Translations under genes and position numbers: made by a program
Notes under the pieces: model-generated
What the model was told of the DNA's origin: nothing
Database searches by the model: none
The model's input: the letters and a program-made list of their open reading frames with translations, nothing else
Part shown: positions 1 through 8,649 of the stretch, piece after piece
How the letters are laid out: each line of letters starts with the position of its first letter
How positions within the stretch are numbered: the first letter of the stretch is position 1
Origin: Symbiodinium natans
Taxonomy: Eukaryota; Sar; Dinophyceae; Suessiales; Symbiodiniaceae
Direction: 5' to 3'
DNA: 28,608 nucleotides
NCBI GenBank assembly: GCA_905221605.1
Contig: CAJNDS010001236.1
Coordinates: 795,338 to 823,945 of the forward strand

Positions 1-51
1 GAGGGAGTAAGGGACTGAGGACTGAGGACTTCAGGTTCGGGGGGCTGGTGA

Positions 52-216
52 CCAAGTGGTGCCAGGTCCACACAAGGCTTTGGGGTTTGTCGTGGCTATC
101 CCTGGAGTGCTTCCGTCCCTTGCAGAGACTTTCAAGAGCACCCACCCCCGGATATCCCAACACCGCAACCCATGGAGTATCCCTGGAGCGCCATTTTATC
201 TCATGATGGGAAATGA
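52..216 (+). CDS. Candidate C-terminal exon, unknown protein
   Basis: The frame is open from after a TGA at 49-51 to a TGA at 214-216. It has no clear start and is probably the last exon of a gene beginning left of the window. The translation contains a short duplicated motif, GYPWSA and EYPWSA, about 30 residues apart, matching the repeated DNA word TATCCCTGGAG. Another frame (56-247) starting at GTG is also open, so the frame choice rests on amino-acid composition. No family recognised. Confidence 0.27.
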   Translation, partial: PSGARSTQGFGVCRGYPWSASVPCRDFQEHPPPDIPTPQPMEYPWSAILSHDGK

Positions 217-279
217 TCAAAGTAGTATGCTTCGTTGCAAAAGCTAAAATATGGTTTATACTTGTGCTCTGTCTTACAG

Positions 280-1553
280 ACCTTGGCAAGTTGGTGCATC
301 GTTTCGACCGTCGCATCGAACATTTTACGTCTGAGCAATGTCAGATTGAGCCAAACATTTCACCCCGCCACAGATTGCACTCGATAAGCTTGTGTCTGTG
401 GACCCCTACAGGCTGCTCATCGCTAAAATCAGTACGCCTTCCACCTAAGCCTCGAAACTCTATTTGGACCTAGCCCAGGCCGTGAGGAGAAGTTGGAGAT
501 GTTACAGAAGTGGGTGAACCCTGGCGTTGCAATGACGGCGGTTCCGGGATGAGAGTCGTTGGCCAACTTGTCGGGCAACGCGGCCTGAAAGGCTGTCTTT
601 AGCAGATAGCTGTGAAGCTTCTGGCCAGCAAAATGGCCGCATGCACGCATGATCCGGGCGCGTCGCTCCCGCTCCCCTCCTACCCCCGGTGGTGTGGCGG
701 TGGGGTTGTGGGATTTGGGTTTTGGTGTTAGAAGTTGTTGTGTTTTTTCCTCGGGTGTTTCAAGAATGTGCTTAGCTTTCTCGGCTTCAGGGTTGTAGGC
801 TTTCTGGTCTTTAGGGTTCAGGCTTTAGGATTTAGCAGGGTTTGGAACCTGGGAGGGGAACGCTCACTTTTCTTGGACTTCATACTACTCTTCTTTATTC
901 TTTGTGACGGGCGCGCAAATAATTTAAATTAATTGGGCACGCAAAATGAAGTGAATGCAAAAAATCGAAGTTCTAAATCTGAGAAAATTAAATCATGCAT
1001 TCGCGGGAAAAGAAAAGATGTAAGAACTTCACAAGATAGTTTTATGAGGAGTTAACTTAGCGACTACAACTATAAGAAGTGAGGGAAAGAAGAGGACTCA
1101 CAAACTCACTTTTGTTACTGGCGTGTCGGGTCGGGGGGATTGGGAGATGTGTCCAGCAACGCACACGCAAACCTCACAGCCGGTCGCGCATGTCACCTGG
1201 AAAACACAGTCTACTCAGCTGCAAAAAGACAGTGTAAGAGACGGTTTAGGGTTTGGGGTTTAGGGTTTAGGGTTTAGGGGTTAGGGTTTTAGGGCCTCCA
1301 AGCGAAATCAGGAACATGGATGTCCCCGCCATTGCCGTGGCCACTGCCAAGGCGTCGGCCACGATGTGGTGATGTGGTTGCGCTTTGAGGTTCAGCGCTT
1401 CGGATGTTTGCCTATGCTGACGGATACTAACGTTACTAACCATCATCACCGTAGGGTTACACTCGCTCGCAGATTTGCACCTGTAGCCTCAGACAAACCC
1501 AATACTCGGCACACTTCGAGCCGTACGAGTTGGTGTTGCCCCACGGCTGCTGA
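280..1553 (+). CDS. Candidate eight-exon gene, unknown product
   Basis: Proposed exons: 280 to about 400, 487-540, 606-699, 971-1019, 1077-1124, 1157-1233, 1293-1368 and 1487-1553. The first follows a good acceptor (GTCTTACAG) and reads LGKLVHRFDRRIEHF. Later exons read EEKLEMLQKWVNPG, IAVKLLASKMAAC, HAFAGKEK and MDVPAIAVATAKAS. The last ends FEPYELVLPHGC then TGA. From 606 on, phases agree at each junction. The donor at 1234 is GTAAGAG, and its intron (1234-1292) is almost wholly TTTAGGG repeat ending TTTTAG. The donor at 700 begins GTGGGG. A minus-strand ORF at 429-650 is read as the antisense shadow. Unknown function; the join from the first to the second exon is unresolved. Confidence 0.42.
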
Positions 1554-1657
1554 ACATAGGGCGAGCCTCGGAGCAAGCGCAGGACGGAAACCCTGTAAAC
1601 CCTACAAACCATGGAAACCCTGTAGACCCCTAACCTTACTAGTTGCATTTCCTTCAG

Positions 1658-1720
1658 TATAACTCTAGCACTGGATTTTCGTGGAGGCCAGCAGCCAGCT
1701 CATACGCAAATAATTCGTGA
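1658..1720 (+). CDS. Candidate alternative terminal exon
   Basis: A C-rich stretch with CCCTGTAAACCC words ends in a strong acceptor (GCATTTCCTTCAG). After it comes an open frame reading YNSSTGFSWRPAASS and ending at TGA 1718-1720. It joins in phase to the preceding gene if a GT at 1533 is used as donor, replacing that gene's last seven codons. It could also be a separate gene end. Transcript data would decide; no homologue recognised. Confidence 0.28.
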   Translation, partial: YNSSTGFSWRPAASSYANNS

Positions 1721-1738
1721 GACTTACGGCCCTCTACC

Positions 1739-2706
1739 ATGTGCTATGACCAACTGCAATGTGGGGGACCAGAAAAGGAAACAAAACAGGGCTCTCACCA
1801 ACAGCTGTGCGCAATTCGGGTGTCGGAGTCGTCTCAGTAATATTCTTCAAGAAGATCTGAGTTTGTTTTCTGGTGGCTGGGCTTGGATCTTGGTTTCTGG
1901 TTCAGGTTTGTTGTGCTTTGCGAGCGTTGTTGGCTTGGCTATCTGGCAGCCGTGACCACGTAGCGCTTGACCCCATGTTCGTGCCCGCATGTGATGCAGA
2001 CCTGGTTCCAAATCTGGCATTGCAAACTTTTTTGCGTCCAAGGCGTGTTCCCGGCACGCACCGCAACCTTTGGCCAGCAAGACATTGCACGACAGGCACA
2101 AAATATGACACCGGCACACGGTACGTGGCTAAACATTGGCCTTCCTCTTCTTCTTGGTGGTGCTGGTTTCTTCTTCTTCTTCTTCTTCTTCTTCTTCTTC
2201 TTCTTCTTCTTCTTCTTCTTCTTCTTCTTCTTCTTCTTCTTCTTCTTCTTCTTCTTCTTCTTCTTCTTCTTCTTCTTCTGCTTCTTCTTCTTATTATTAT
2301 TCTTCTTCTTCTTCTTCTTCATCTTCTTCTCCTCGGTGTTGTCGTCGGTGGATCGAAAAGCTAAACCCTCCAACGTTCAGCGCTGAACACCGCCGCCATG
2401 CACCTTTAAAATTCGCGTGTCGCGTAATCCCGGTGTTTTGGGGGGTTAGCATATGGGCTCCCGAAAGCCCAGACCCTTACAAGGGTCTCTTGTTCATGAA
2501 AAAAGTTGGCCTACAAGGGGAAATAAGGGGAAATAGAGAACCGCCATGGTCTTCAGAAAGCACCTCCGCCCAGACCAACACAGCTCAATCCAAAACCCCA
2601 CATTGTGCCTGGAAACCTCTTTGAGTCGGCGGCAGAGCCCCGAAGCCCCACGGCGCTGAGGCGTTCCCTGTTCCTTGAATTTAAGACCTACTTGAGGGTC
2701 GAGTAG
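1739..2706 (+). CDS. Candidate five-exon gene with CTT-array intron
   Basis: Starts at ATG 1739 (MCYDQLQCGGPEKETK). Proposed exons: 1739-1821, 1852-1872, 1950-2042, 2381-2444 and 2626-2706, with TAG at 2704. All four junctions keep phase. The product would be about 115 residues, including DHVALDPMFVPACDAD and PTALRRSLFLEFKTYLRVE at the end. Intron 3 (2043-2380) has a GC donor and contains the long CTT microsatellite, then CTAAACCCTCCAACGTTCAG at its 3' end. No signal peptide or known domain seen. The frame through exon 3 stays open into the microsatellite, so a longer Leu- or Ser-rich readthrough product cannot be excluded. Confidence 0.43.
2168..2331 (+). repeat. (CTT)n microsatellite
   Basis: About 50 CTT triplets with a few CTG and ATT interruptions near the right end. 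Long poly-Leu, poly-Ser, poly-Phe and poly-Lys frames over it are artefacts. It lies within the proposed intron 2043-2380. Confidence 0.95.
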
Positions 2707-2747
2707 TTTTAGGTTACAAGTACCTTAAGTAAGGATTCCATCTACCC

Positions 2748-3228
2748 ATGCATCAAATGGCGGAACATAGCACTTCTCCGATGTTGAACCCCTTAAGCCC
2801 GAGCTCTCATGGGTTCAAACATAGCTTAATTACGTGTGAAACCTGTCCCCCAGCCTGCGATTACAGGTTTAGCCGCCCGCAGCCCCAATCAAAACCTTAG
2901 ACCTTCAGGGCATCGTTGTGAACCGACCCGTGCTGGTCTCTTTCTGGGTCTTCGGCCTTCTGATCGCTGCCTTCGCGGGTGGACTTCCAGTGGCTACTGG
3001 GCGCAGAGGGGGGGGGCGACACGAGTGGGAGTTTGTTCGGCATTTGTCAGGATTTTCGGTTTGGCTGAGCTTCGGGTTCCGGCCAAGGCCCCGTGGCATT
3101 GTAGATGTGGTGCCAAGCCGGCCTCTCAACATTTTAATGTTCAGGATAGGTTTGTCTCTTCAACTTTGCGGTGGGCACAGCGCCCTATCCCACCGAAGCC
3201 GGAGACCCGCAAAAGCATCCAAGGATAG
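2748..3228 (+). CDS. Candidate two-exon gene; possible membrane exon
   Basis: Exon 1 starts at ATG 2748 (MHQMAEHSTSPMLNP) and ends at 2866 with an AG|GTTTAG donor. A 34-nt intron ends AACCTTAG. Exon 2, 2901-3228, ends KPETRKSIQG then TAG. Phase is kept. An alternative exon after CCTTCAG at 2909 reads VLVSFWVFGLLIAAFAGG, a clear hydrophobic segment with better GC3. It joins through a GC donor at 3001 and a 50-nt intron to 3051-3228. The two readings compete. A poly-G tract at 3008-3016 lies in the alternative intron. Unknown function. Confidence 0.38.
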
Positions 3229-3734
3229 CGTCGCAGAAGAATCGAGACTGGGACAGCACGCGGGGAATGGGCAGCGAGGGCTTAGGTTTAGGGGCGCAAT
3301 CCCTGGAAACCTAACCTAAGTGAGAGTTAAGCCTCATGGTTAGACACTAACACTTAAGCCCGCAAAACCGCAAAACCCTCAACCCCAAACTCCCGAACCT
3401 CCCTAAACCCTACAAAGACTCCAAACCAGTTGTTCGAACCCCAGACCCTGACATCCCTTGTAAAACCCTAAAATCTGAAATTCGAGTTCGAAACCCTCAC
3501 CTCAACTCTAACTCCGAAAACCTGAAGTGCTGAAGCTTGATGAGGGTTTAGGCAGGCTTGCGACGGCTTCAGCTGGCCGGAGGGTTTGGGGGGGGGGGGG
3601 GGGGGGGGGGGGGGCTTGGACTCTTCCGTGCTATGTGACGTGCGGGCTGGTTTGCAGGATTTGCGGGCTTGCGGGGTTTGCGCTGTTTCAACCATCGGGG
3701 GGGGGGCTTTGAGGCGTTTGTGAGACCAACCCAG
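3229..3734 (+). other. Stretch without a supported gene
   Basis: Holds decayed telomere-type words in the CCCTAAA sense near 3360-3480, a run of 27 G at 3588-3614, a second G run near 3699-3707, and G-rich direct repeats (TTGCGGG words) between. Small ORFs on both strands here depend on the homopolymers. I see no exon with a convincing pair of splice sites. Confidence 0.5.
3588..3614 (+). repeat. Homopolymer G tract
   Basis: 27 consecutive G. Possible G-quadruplex and likely length-variable in assembly. Confidence 0.95.
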
Positions 3735-4102
3735 ATTCACCGAAAGACACGCACAAGAAGTGCCAGAAGAAGTTCCGAAGCCAGTGCCCAGATGCCAACT
3801 CCGCAACCAAGATCCCTACTCATTTCCCAGGCAGTATATAGTGTCCATGGAAGGTAACCATTATTCGACCCTGACTGAGGTAGCAGAATCCCTATACGTA
3901 TCCAACTCCAGAGGATGACAAATTGGAGATCAGCCGCGGTTCACAGAAATGCCCTATATCTATTAGTAGAGACACAGCAATGGCTCCCGGGTTAGACCGC
4001 AAACCAAGGTACAGCACCATGCTGCAGCAAGCAGAGGTCATCGACAGCCGCGAACTTGGACAGCAGGCGATGACAGAATTGCAGCGGCTCAGCCTTTTCT
4101 AG
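3735..4102 (+). CDS. Candidate two-exon gene end, VP/EVP-rich segment
   Basis: Exon 3735-3830 follows ACCAACCCAG and reads RHAQEVPEEVPKPVPRC, ending at an AG|GCAGT donor of GC type. Exon 3970-4102 joins in phase and reads RYSTMLQQAEVIDSRELG and MTELQRLSLF, then TAG at 4100. The EVPEEVPKPVP stretch recalls the Val-Pro repeats of alveolins, cortical proteins of alveolates, but one short run is not enough to name it. The minus strand over exon 2 also reads well (FCHRLLSKFAAVDDL), so strand is less certain here. A TTTAGGG array starts a few bases after the stop. Confidence 0.33.
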
Positions 4103-4107
4103 CGGAT

Positions 4108-4146
4108 GGGGTTTAGGGTTTAGGGTTTAGGGTTTAGGGTTTGGGG
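4108..4146 (+). repeat. Interstitial TTTAGGG array
   Basis: About five near-perfect TTTAGGG units then TTTGGGG decay, directly after the proposed stop at 4102. It has the orientation expected for an intron start on the plus strand. Confidence 0.9.
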
Positions 4147-4228
4147 TTGGGGGCTTTGGGGTGCGAGAGGTTGCGAGCTTCGGCTTAGGAACTCTAAACC
4201 GCAAACGCTCGAAACTGCAAACTTTTAG

Positions 4229-4338
4229 GTTGGGATGTTCCCCCTTACCCCTTATGCTAACAGTCCTGAATAGGGATTACAATAGAGGGTACTGTAACCC
4301 CTACTAAGGACTGTCAGTATAAGGGAGAACATCCCAAC
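4229..4338. mobile_element. MITE-like element, family 2, copy A
   Basis: A 110-bp element with terminal inverted repeats: GTTGGGATGTTCCCCCTTA at the left and its near complement at the right. It is flanked by an imperfect 6-bp duplication (TTTTAG at 4223, TTTTGG at 4339). The interior is also partly palindromic (CAGTCCT...AGGACTG). A second copy lies at 13983-14086. Its left end begins with GT directly after AG, so it could act as a 5' splice site. No coding capacity. Confidence 0.75.
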
Positions 4339-4352
4339 TTTTGGACCCGGAG

Positions 4353-4974
4353 TCCTCGGAAATGCAAGGGGCTCAGGGCTTAGGGTTTAGGGTTTAGGGT
4401 TTAGGGTTCAGGGTTTAGGGTTTAGGGTGCAAATTCAGGGAATCGAAGCCTTGGGTGGGGCATTCTAAACGCCGCGAAGCGGCGGCAGCTGCGGATACCC
4501 TGAAACCTCGAAAAACACCGGGTTTAGGGTTTAGGGTTTAGGGTTAAAGAGCCTCCAAGCAATGGCTCACCTCTCCAGATGCCGACACGGCCCCCGAGGC
4601 CCCAAGCTGTGGTCGGTGCTTTCGGGTTTAGGGTTTACATTTAGGGCTTAGGGTTTCTGAGCTTCCAGAAATTCCTTGGGTCCTACAAGAAGTACTTTCA
4701 GGCTTCACCGATGTAGGGCTTCAGGCTCTGGGGTCTTTCGCGTCTTTAGCGTTTGGGGGATGCTTTGGCGACCGACCGGCTCCCCAACACCCTGAAAGCA
4801 CTGAAACTGCAGCCAATCCCTGGCAGCCCGAGGAAAGCTGAGGCAGCTTACTACAGCCAGTCAGGTGCCCGTTTGGGATGGGTTCAGTTTTTAGACCCTC
4901 ACGCCAGACCTTTCAAAACCCGATCACCTTGCCAAAGCCCTGAACTAAACGGGATTGATGGCTTGCTTGCTTAG
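4353..4974 (+). CDS. Candidate six-exon gene with telomere-repeat introns
   Basis: Proposed exons: 4353-4370, 4439-4521, 4552-4625, 4669-4701, 4750-4864 and 4895-4974, ending TAG at 4972. All joins keep phase. Segments read SPRKCKGESKPWVGHSKRRE, ASKQWLTSPDADTAPEAP, KFLGSYKKYFQ, ATDRLPNTLKALKL and KAEAAYYSQS. Intron 2 (4522-4551) is just 30 nt of GTTTAGGG repeats ending GTTAAAGAG. Intron 3 starts GTTTAGGG. Introns 1 and 4 use GC donors. The last intron, also 30 nt, is frame-neutral and may be retained. The first exon abuts the family 2 MITE. The protein is basic and unrecognised. Confidence 0.48.
4379..4428 (+). repeat. TTTAGGG array inside intron 1
   Basis: Several TTTAGGG units with one TTCAGGG variant, lying between the proposed GC donor at 4371 and the acceptor ATTCAG at 4438. 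Confidence 0.9.
4522..4551 (+). repeat. Telomere-repeat micro-intron
   Basis: Thirty nucleotides made of three GTTTAGGG-type units and GTTAAAGAG. Both flanking frames are protein-like. Read straight through, the repeat brings an in-frame TAG; removal from GT to AG restores one frame (KTP|ASKQW). Confidence 0.55.
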
Positions 4975-5004
4975 GGGCACCCGGGCTTGTGCTTTGAAGG
5001 CAGC

Positions 5005-5087
5005 ATGTCTGCATCATGCAACATCTGCTTCCGTACCAGTCGCCAGCAGATCGCCAGCAATCATTGGCAACATCTAAGCTTAAGTAG
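5005..5087 (+). CDS. Candidate first exon
   Basis: ATG at 5005 opens a frame reading MSASCNICFRTSRQQIASN up to a strong donor, AG|GTAAATCC at 5088. It may be the first exon of the next model, but phase does not match the exon at 5196 without an extra exon or another donor. The CxxC pair is too little to call a zinc site. Confidence 0.28.
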
Positions 5088-5195
5088 GTAAATCCTCTCT
5101 TGTCCCAGAAGGGGGGTTCAGCTCAGGTTCGGTGAGAGGCTACGGAAGGGTTTCTGATTGAGGATCTGGGCAGATGGGCACTTTTCCTTCCACAG

Positions 5196-5484
5196 GCCTC
5201 TTCGGATGCAGCGACGATGACTGCAAGAGGGCGTACGACAAGGTACGCCGTGGAGCTCCGTGGAGATTAGAGGGTTCCGGTTGCAGGAAATCCTCGTAGC
5301 TTGCCATTGAACAGGTCTAAACCCGAAACCCCAGACCCTCAATCCCAAACCCTACAAAACTTTTGAGAACCCGAGGATTCGGGAGTCCAAGACGAGGTTT
5401 AAGGTTGGAGTCTCGGCGCAGCGCAGCGCTGGAGATAATTTCGGGGATCGCTGTGCAAAACGGCCAGGGATTCCTTTTCCCTAG
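5196..5484 (+). CDS. Candidate three-exon gene end
   Basis: Exon 5196-5242 sits between a textbook acceptor (TTTTCCTTCCACAG) and donor (AAG|GTACGC) and reads LFGCSDDDCKRAYDK. Micro-exon 5376-5396 reads DSGVQDE, with a GTTTAAGG donor. Exon 5422-5484 reads RSAGDNFGDRCAKRPGIPFP then TAG. Phases match. The KRAYDK piece recalls a J-domain helix, but the HPD motif is absent, so I do not call it DnaJ. The stop lies 7 bp before the family 1 MITE at 5492. Confidence 0.42.
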
Positions 5485-5491
5485 ACTGGCT

Positions 5492-5585
5492 GGTTCTGAG
5501 CAGGGACTGAGGGACCGAGGTACCCTATATACTCCCTTAAAGGGTATAAATAGGGCCCTAATTCCCTCATTCCATCCTAAGAACC
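5492..5585. mobile_element. MITE-like element, family 1, copy A
   Basis: Terminal inverted repeats close to GGTTCTTAGTAGGGAATGAG at both ends, with a central palindrome (CCCTTAAAGGG). Related copies are at 18337-18437 and 22876-22981. The left flank ACTGGCT is shared with the third copy, so the true end may lie a few bases further out. No clear target duplication. Confidence 0.7.
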
Positions 5586-5732
5586 ACGGGTAGATGCTGA
5601 AATACAAAGGCCCTTCATGGTCGATTCCCGCTCAGGGTGTTCACCTTGAGCATAAAGGAGGTTTTGGGATGTGGAGCTTCGGGATTGCAGACGCTTTAGG
5701 GGTTTTCGTCTTTTTCTTTGTTCTTGGGGAGC

Positions 5733-5754
5733 GGGGGGGGGGGGGGGGGGGGGG
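5733..5754 (+). repeat. Homopolymer G tract
   Basis: Run of 22 G followed by further G-rich sequence. It lies just upstream of the exon at 5814, in the expected position of an intron. Confidence 0.9.
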
Positions 5755-5813
5755 TGGGGGAGAGGGCTTGTAGAGAGGGGTGCTCTAGGGCTTCTCGGGG
5801 CTGAAGGACGCAG

Positions 5814-7189
5814 CCATCTGCTTCGGCTCTCATGCACAGTGTCCTTCTGCAACATGTGGGGCGGAGACAGCTGAACGACTTTGGCACACCCTGGACGGCA
5901 ACCCCTATGCAACGTTGCTACGCAAAAAATCTCTTCAGGCGGGTCCATGCATGCTTGGGGGTTTTGTTCTAGGGTGAAGTCATGCAGCACCTAGGTTTGG
6001 GCTGTGGGCTGCCCTCAACTCCCAAACAACGCCCCGATCTACTAGAACGCTACCAACTTTCTCGCGCAAGTGCCGCTGATGGTGACCCTGGCAACGGCCG
6101 TCTTCCCGGATTCCGACCCTGAGGACTGCAGCTCCGTGGTACTTAGGGTTTAGGGTTTAGGGTTCAGGGTCAGGGTTTAGGGTTTAGGGTTGGGACCATG
6201 GGCTTGGTGTGTAAGGGCTTCTGAACCGAAGCCGTCAACCTCAGTGTGCTTGACCTTAACCCAGATCCCCAATCCTGCAAGAAACCCAAGGAGTGGTTGC
6301 CTGAGATTTGAGTTGTTTTGCTTAGCGTCGCGGAGGAATTAACACAAGCACCAACTCAAGGCGTGGTGTTTATGGCCGAAGAAACATTGGCCTTTGCATT
6401 GGGGGGCAAAGGGGCCGTGTTGCCCGCACGCCGCCTGAGGACCTCGACTATGAGGCGAAGGAGCCAGCGGTCGCCTTTGGGGTGTCTAATGAACGAGGGG
6501 GTTTAGGGTTTAGGGCTGAGGATTGCAGGTGTTTCGGATTTGCGCGACTGTTGGCTTTGACGGTTCCAGGATGAGTTATATGGGGTTTGGGGTTGAGCGG
6601 TTGCTGGCTGATCTCATACACCTATTTGGCTCTTGAGGGAATTCAGATTTGCAAACCAAGTCTCAGGATTCCGGGTGTTCAGGGTCAGGAAAAGAAGCCA
6701 TGTCAATCCAAAGAAGGCAATCCAATGAGATGACAAGTATTCACGAAGCCCCACCATCTGACCTCACAAACTCTACAAAGCAAAGGGTCGACACAGACAC
6801 ATCAGCCAGGAAACGCTCGTCGCCACAGCACATCTGCCCCCACAACTCCATCACCCTAAACCCTAAACCCTAAAACGGGTGCCTTGAATGCAAACTATGA
6901 AGCTCAAACTCCAAAGCCATCGGTCCAAGATGAGTCCTACTCGTACCATGCGCAACGGACTGGGTATGTTATTTAGTAGCATGCTTAAAAATCCTAAGAC
7001 CTTCAGGCAAGTGAGATCGCTGCCGGCACCATGTGTATGCGCAGAAAAATCACGCAATCTTTCAATATTGCCTCCGCTACCAAGATTCCAGAACTTGTGC
7101 TCTTTGGTGTCTTGGTTCTTGGTTCTGGCCGCGATATCGTAATTCGGAGAGCTGTGTACTTAGTTTTGCCCTTGCCTCTTCTTACCTGA
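5814..7189 (+). CDS. Candidate eight-exon gene, unknown product
   Basis: Proposed exons: 5814-5938, 6046-6138, 6282-6295, 6326-6395, 6440-6500, 6647 to about 6741, 6930-6963 and 7007-7189. The first five joins keep phase. Segments: ETAERLWHTLDGNPYATLL, NATNFLAQVPLMVTLATAVF, EELTQAPTQGVVFMAEETLA and DYEAKEPAVAFGVSNERG. Donors include GCGGGT, GTACTTAGGG, GCATTGGG and GTTTAGGG; acceptors follow C-rich tracts. Intron 3 (6296-6325) is 30 nt. From 6741 on several frames compete; 7007-7189 reads KIPELVLFGVLVLGSGRDIV, hydrophobic. It may instead continue to 7549. Hydrophobic stretches suggest a membrane or secreted protein; family unknown. Confidence 0.47.
6142..6192 (+). repeat. TTTAGGG array at a 5' splice site
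   Basis: Begins four bases after the end of the exon at 6138 (donor GTACTTAGGG). About six TTTAGGG units, two of them decayed. Confidence 0.9.
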
Positions 7190-7412
7190 TCTTTCGTTTG
7201 GCAAGGTGGCAACTTGAACACCAGGTAGTCAACTGAAATTGTCTTTTTCAGTGCAGAGATAGCACGTAAAACGAGGACAGCGCAAAAGATAAACAATCCA
7301 CTATTACGTCGGAGATGTTGTTTTTCAAAAACTAGCCAAAAACCGTAAACTTTGATGAGCACACCTATCACAACATAAGCAGCTTGACACAGCCCACCCT
7401 TCCCTGACCCAG

Positions 7413-7549
7413 AGGAGGAGCCGGCGCCGAAGCGGCGGCGAGTCGATCATGGGGACGCACAGCGCGGCTGCACACGCAGTCAGCGTGCCGATCAGACTTG
7501 GGCCGAGATGCAGCAGCAGGAGCGTGTGCTTCCCCTACTATTTGCTTAA
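7413..7549 (+). CDS. Candidate terminal exon with PKRRRV nuclear signal
   Basis: A C-rich tract ending CTGACCCAG is followed by an exon reading EEPAPKRRRVDHGDAQRG, then QTWAEMQQQERVLPLLFA and TAA at 7547. PKRRRV matches the classical monopartite nuclear localisation pattern. The stop codon and last codons lie inside the left terminal repeat of the element at 7537. It can join in phase to the upstream model through a GT near 7118. Otherwise unrecognised. Confidence 0.42.
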
Positions 7550-7642
7550 GAAGCCTCAAAAAACAAAGAGCATTCTTCCTTATAAAGGCAATTTAGGGAT
7601 TGTTTTCTTCGGGGGATTTCGGGGGGTTCTTAAGCAAATAGT
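7537..7642. mobile_element. MITE-like inverted-repeat element, family 3
   Basis: Left ACTATTTGCTTAAGAA and right TTCTTAAGCAAATAGT are perfect complements, 106 bp end to end. The interior word TTCTTCCTTATAAAGGCAAT recurs in altered form at 9933-9953, suggesting a decayed relative there. No clear target duplication. Confidence 0.75.
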
Positions 7643-7860
7643 ACTTCCAGTGCGCATAGACTCAGGGTGTAGGTTTACAGGGAGAGGTCGAGCTTATGCT
7701 GGGAAGGTCAACACTAAAGTCACTCAAATCCGTTATGACCTCGAATCCCCAACTTACACCCTAAACTCACATCAACCCAAAACCTTAGCATTCTACTATT
7801 CATATATCCCTGGACCATGGCAGCCAATAACCTTAAGCACCGTCGTTTTCATTCTTCAAG

Positions 7861-7955
7861 GAGGCCCAGGAGTCGAAAAAGTGGCCGCGGCGCCCTCATG
7901 TGACCCTCCCACAGCCAACGCGCCCGAAGGCAGGAAGCGTAGGCAGCGTAGGTAG
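7861..7955 (+). CDS. Candidate exon with basic tail
   Basis: After CATTCTTCAAG two frames look coding. One ends EGRKRRQRR then TAG at 7953. The other reads EAQESKKWPRRPHVTLPQP and leaves through a G|GTAGTAGG donor near 7951. Upstream (7700-7850) is C-rich with CCCTAAA words, as expected for an intron end. Frame undecided. Confidence 0.3.
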
Positions 7956-8063
7956 TAGGTTTGTGTAGGGGTGCAGGGCTTCAGGATCCAGGGCTTTAAG
8001 TTCGGCTTTTTCGGCTTCGGGTATTGCGGGGTTTTTGGACATGAATGTAGCAACCATCATGAT

Positions 8064-8210
8064 GTAGATGTTGTAGTAGTTGTAGTGGTAGTGGTAGTAG
8101 TCGTAGTAGTCGTAGTAGTCGTAGTAGTCGTAGTAGTCGTAGTAGTCGTAGTAGTCGTAGTAGTCGTAGTAGTCGTAGTAGTCGTAGTAGTCGTAGTAGT
8201 CGTAGTAGTC

Positions 8211-8244
<34 letters not shown>

Positions 8245-8318
8245 GAGGAGCAGCAGCAGCAGTAGTAGTGGTGGTCGTCGTCGTAGTAGGAAGGAGCAGC
8301 AGCAGCAGTAGTACTAGC
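8064..8318 (+). repeat. TAG/TCG minisatellite
   Basis: Core of about 14 perfect 9-bp units (TCGTAGTAG) near 8098-8215, then pure TAG and mixed AGC/GTC triplets. Long ORFs across it on both strands are poly-Val or poly-Thr artefacts. The rest of 7956-8475 is G-rich with GGTTTAAGG-like words and holds no convincing exon. Confidence 0.9.
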
Positions 8319-8649
8319 AGTAGCAGTACTGGTGGTTGGGGTAGTGGTCGCAGTAGGCGTAAGCGCGGGTCTGGGTTTAAGGTTCTTTGGGGTGCAGTGT
8401 TTTGAGGCTTCGAGGGGGTTGAAGGATTTGGGCCTTGGGGCTCAGGGCTTCTCAGGGTTAATTTGAGTTTGTGGCTTGGGGTTCGGGGCACGGTTCAATG
8501 AAGCAGGCATTTCCGCTAGAGAGAAGTCCACAGAAGGGGTCGACAAGAAGACTGGTTGCAGAAATGGCAGCGGTAGTGCTCGTCGTAGTAGCCGCGCAAT
8601 GTGCAATTCAAGTGGGCGAGGGGGGAGGGGGAGGGGAGTAGCGGCACTG

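Noticed and set aside
1244-1292. Subtelomere or chromosome end
   Set aside because: Arrays are short, decayed, in both orientations and spread over the whole window beside coding-like sequence.
1873-2386. Long ORFs of poly-Leu, poly-Ser, poly-Phe and poly-Lys
   Set aside because: They are six-frame products of the CTT microsatellite, not evidence of genes.
3735-3830. Alveolin identification from EVPEEVPKPVP
   Set aside because: One low-complexity run of 11 residues is insufficient, and the gene ends without further repeats.
5196-5242. J-domain (DnaJ) call from KRAYDK
   Set aside because: No HPD motif or second helix was found in any nearby exon.
7971-8491. 144-residue poly-Val and poly-Thr ORFs
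   Set aside because: They arise from the TCGTAGTAG minisatellite, which has no stop in those frames.
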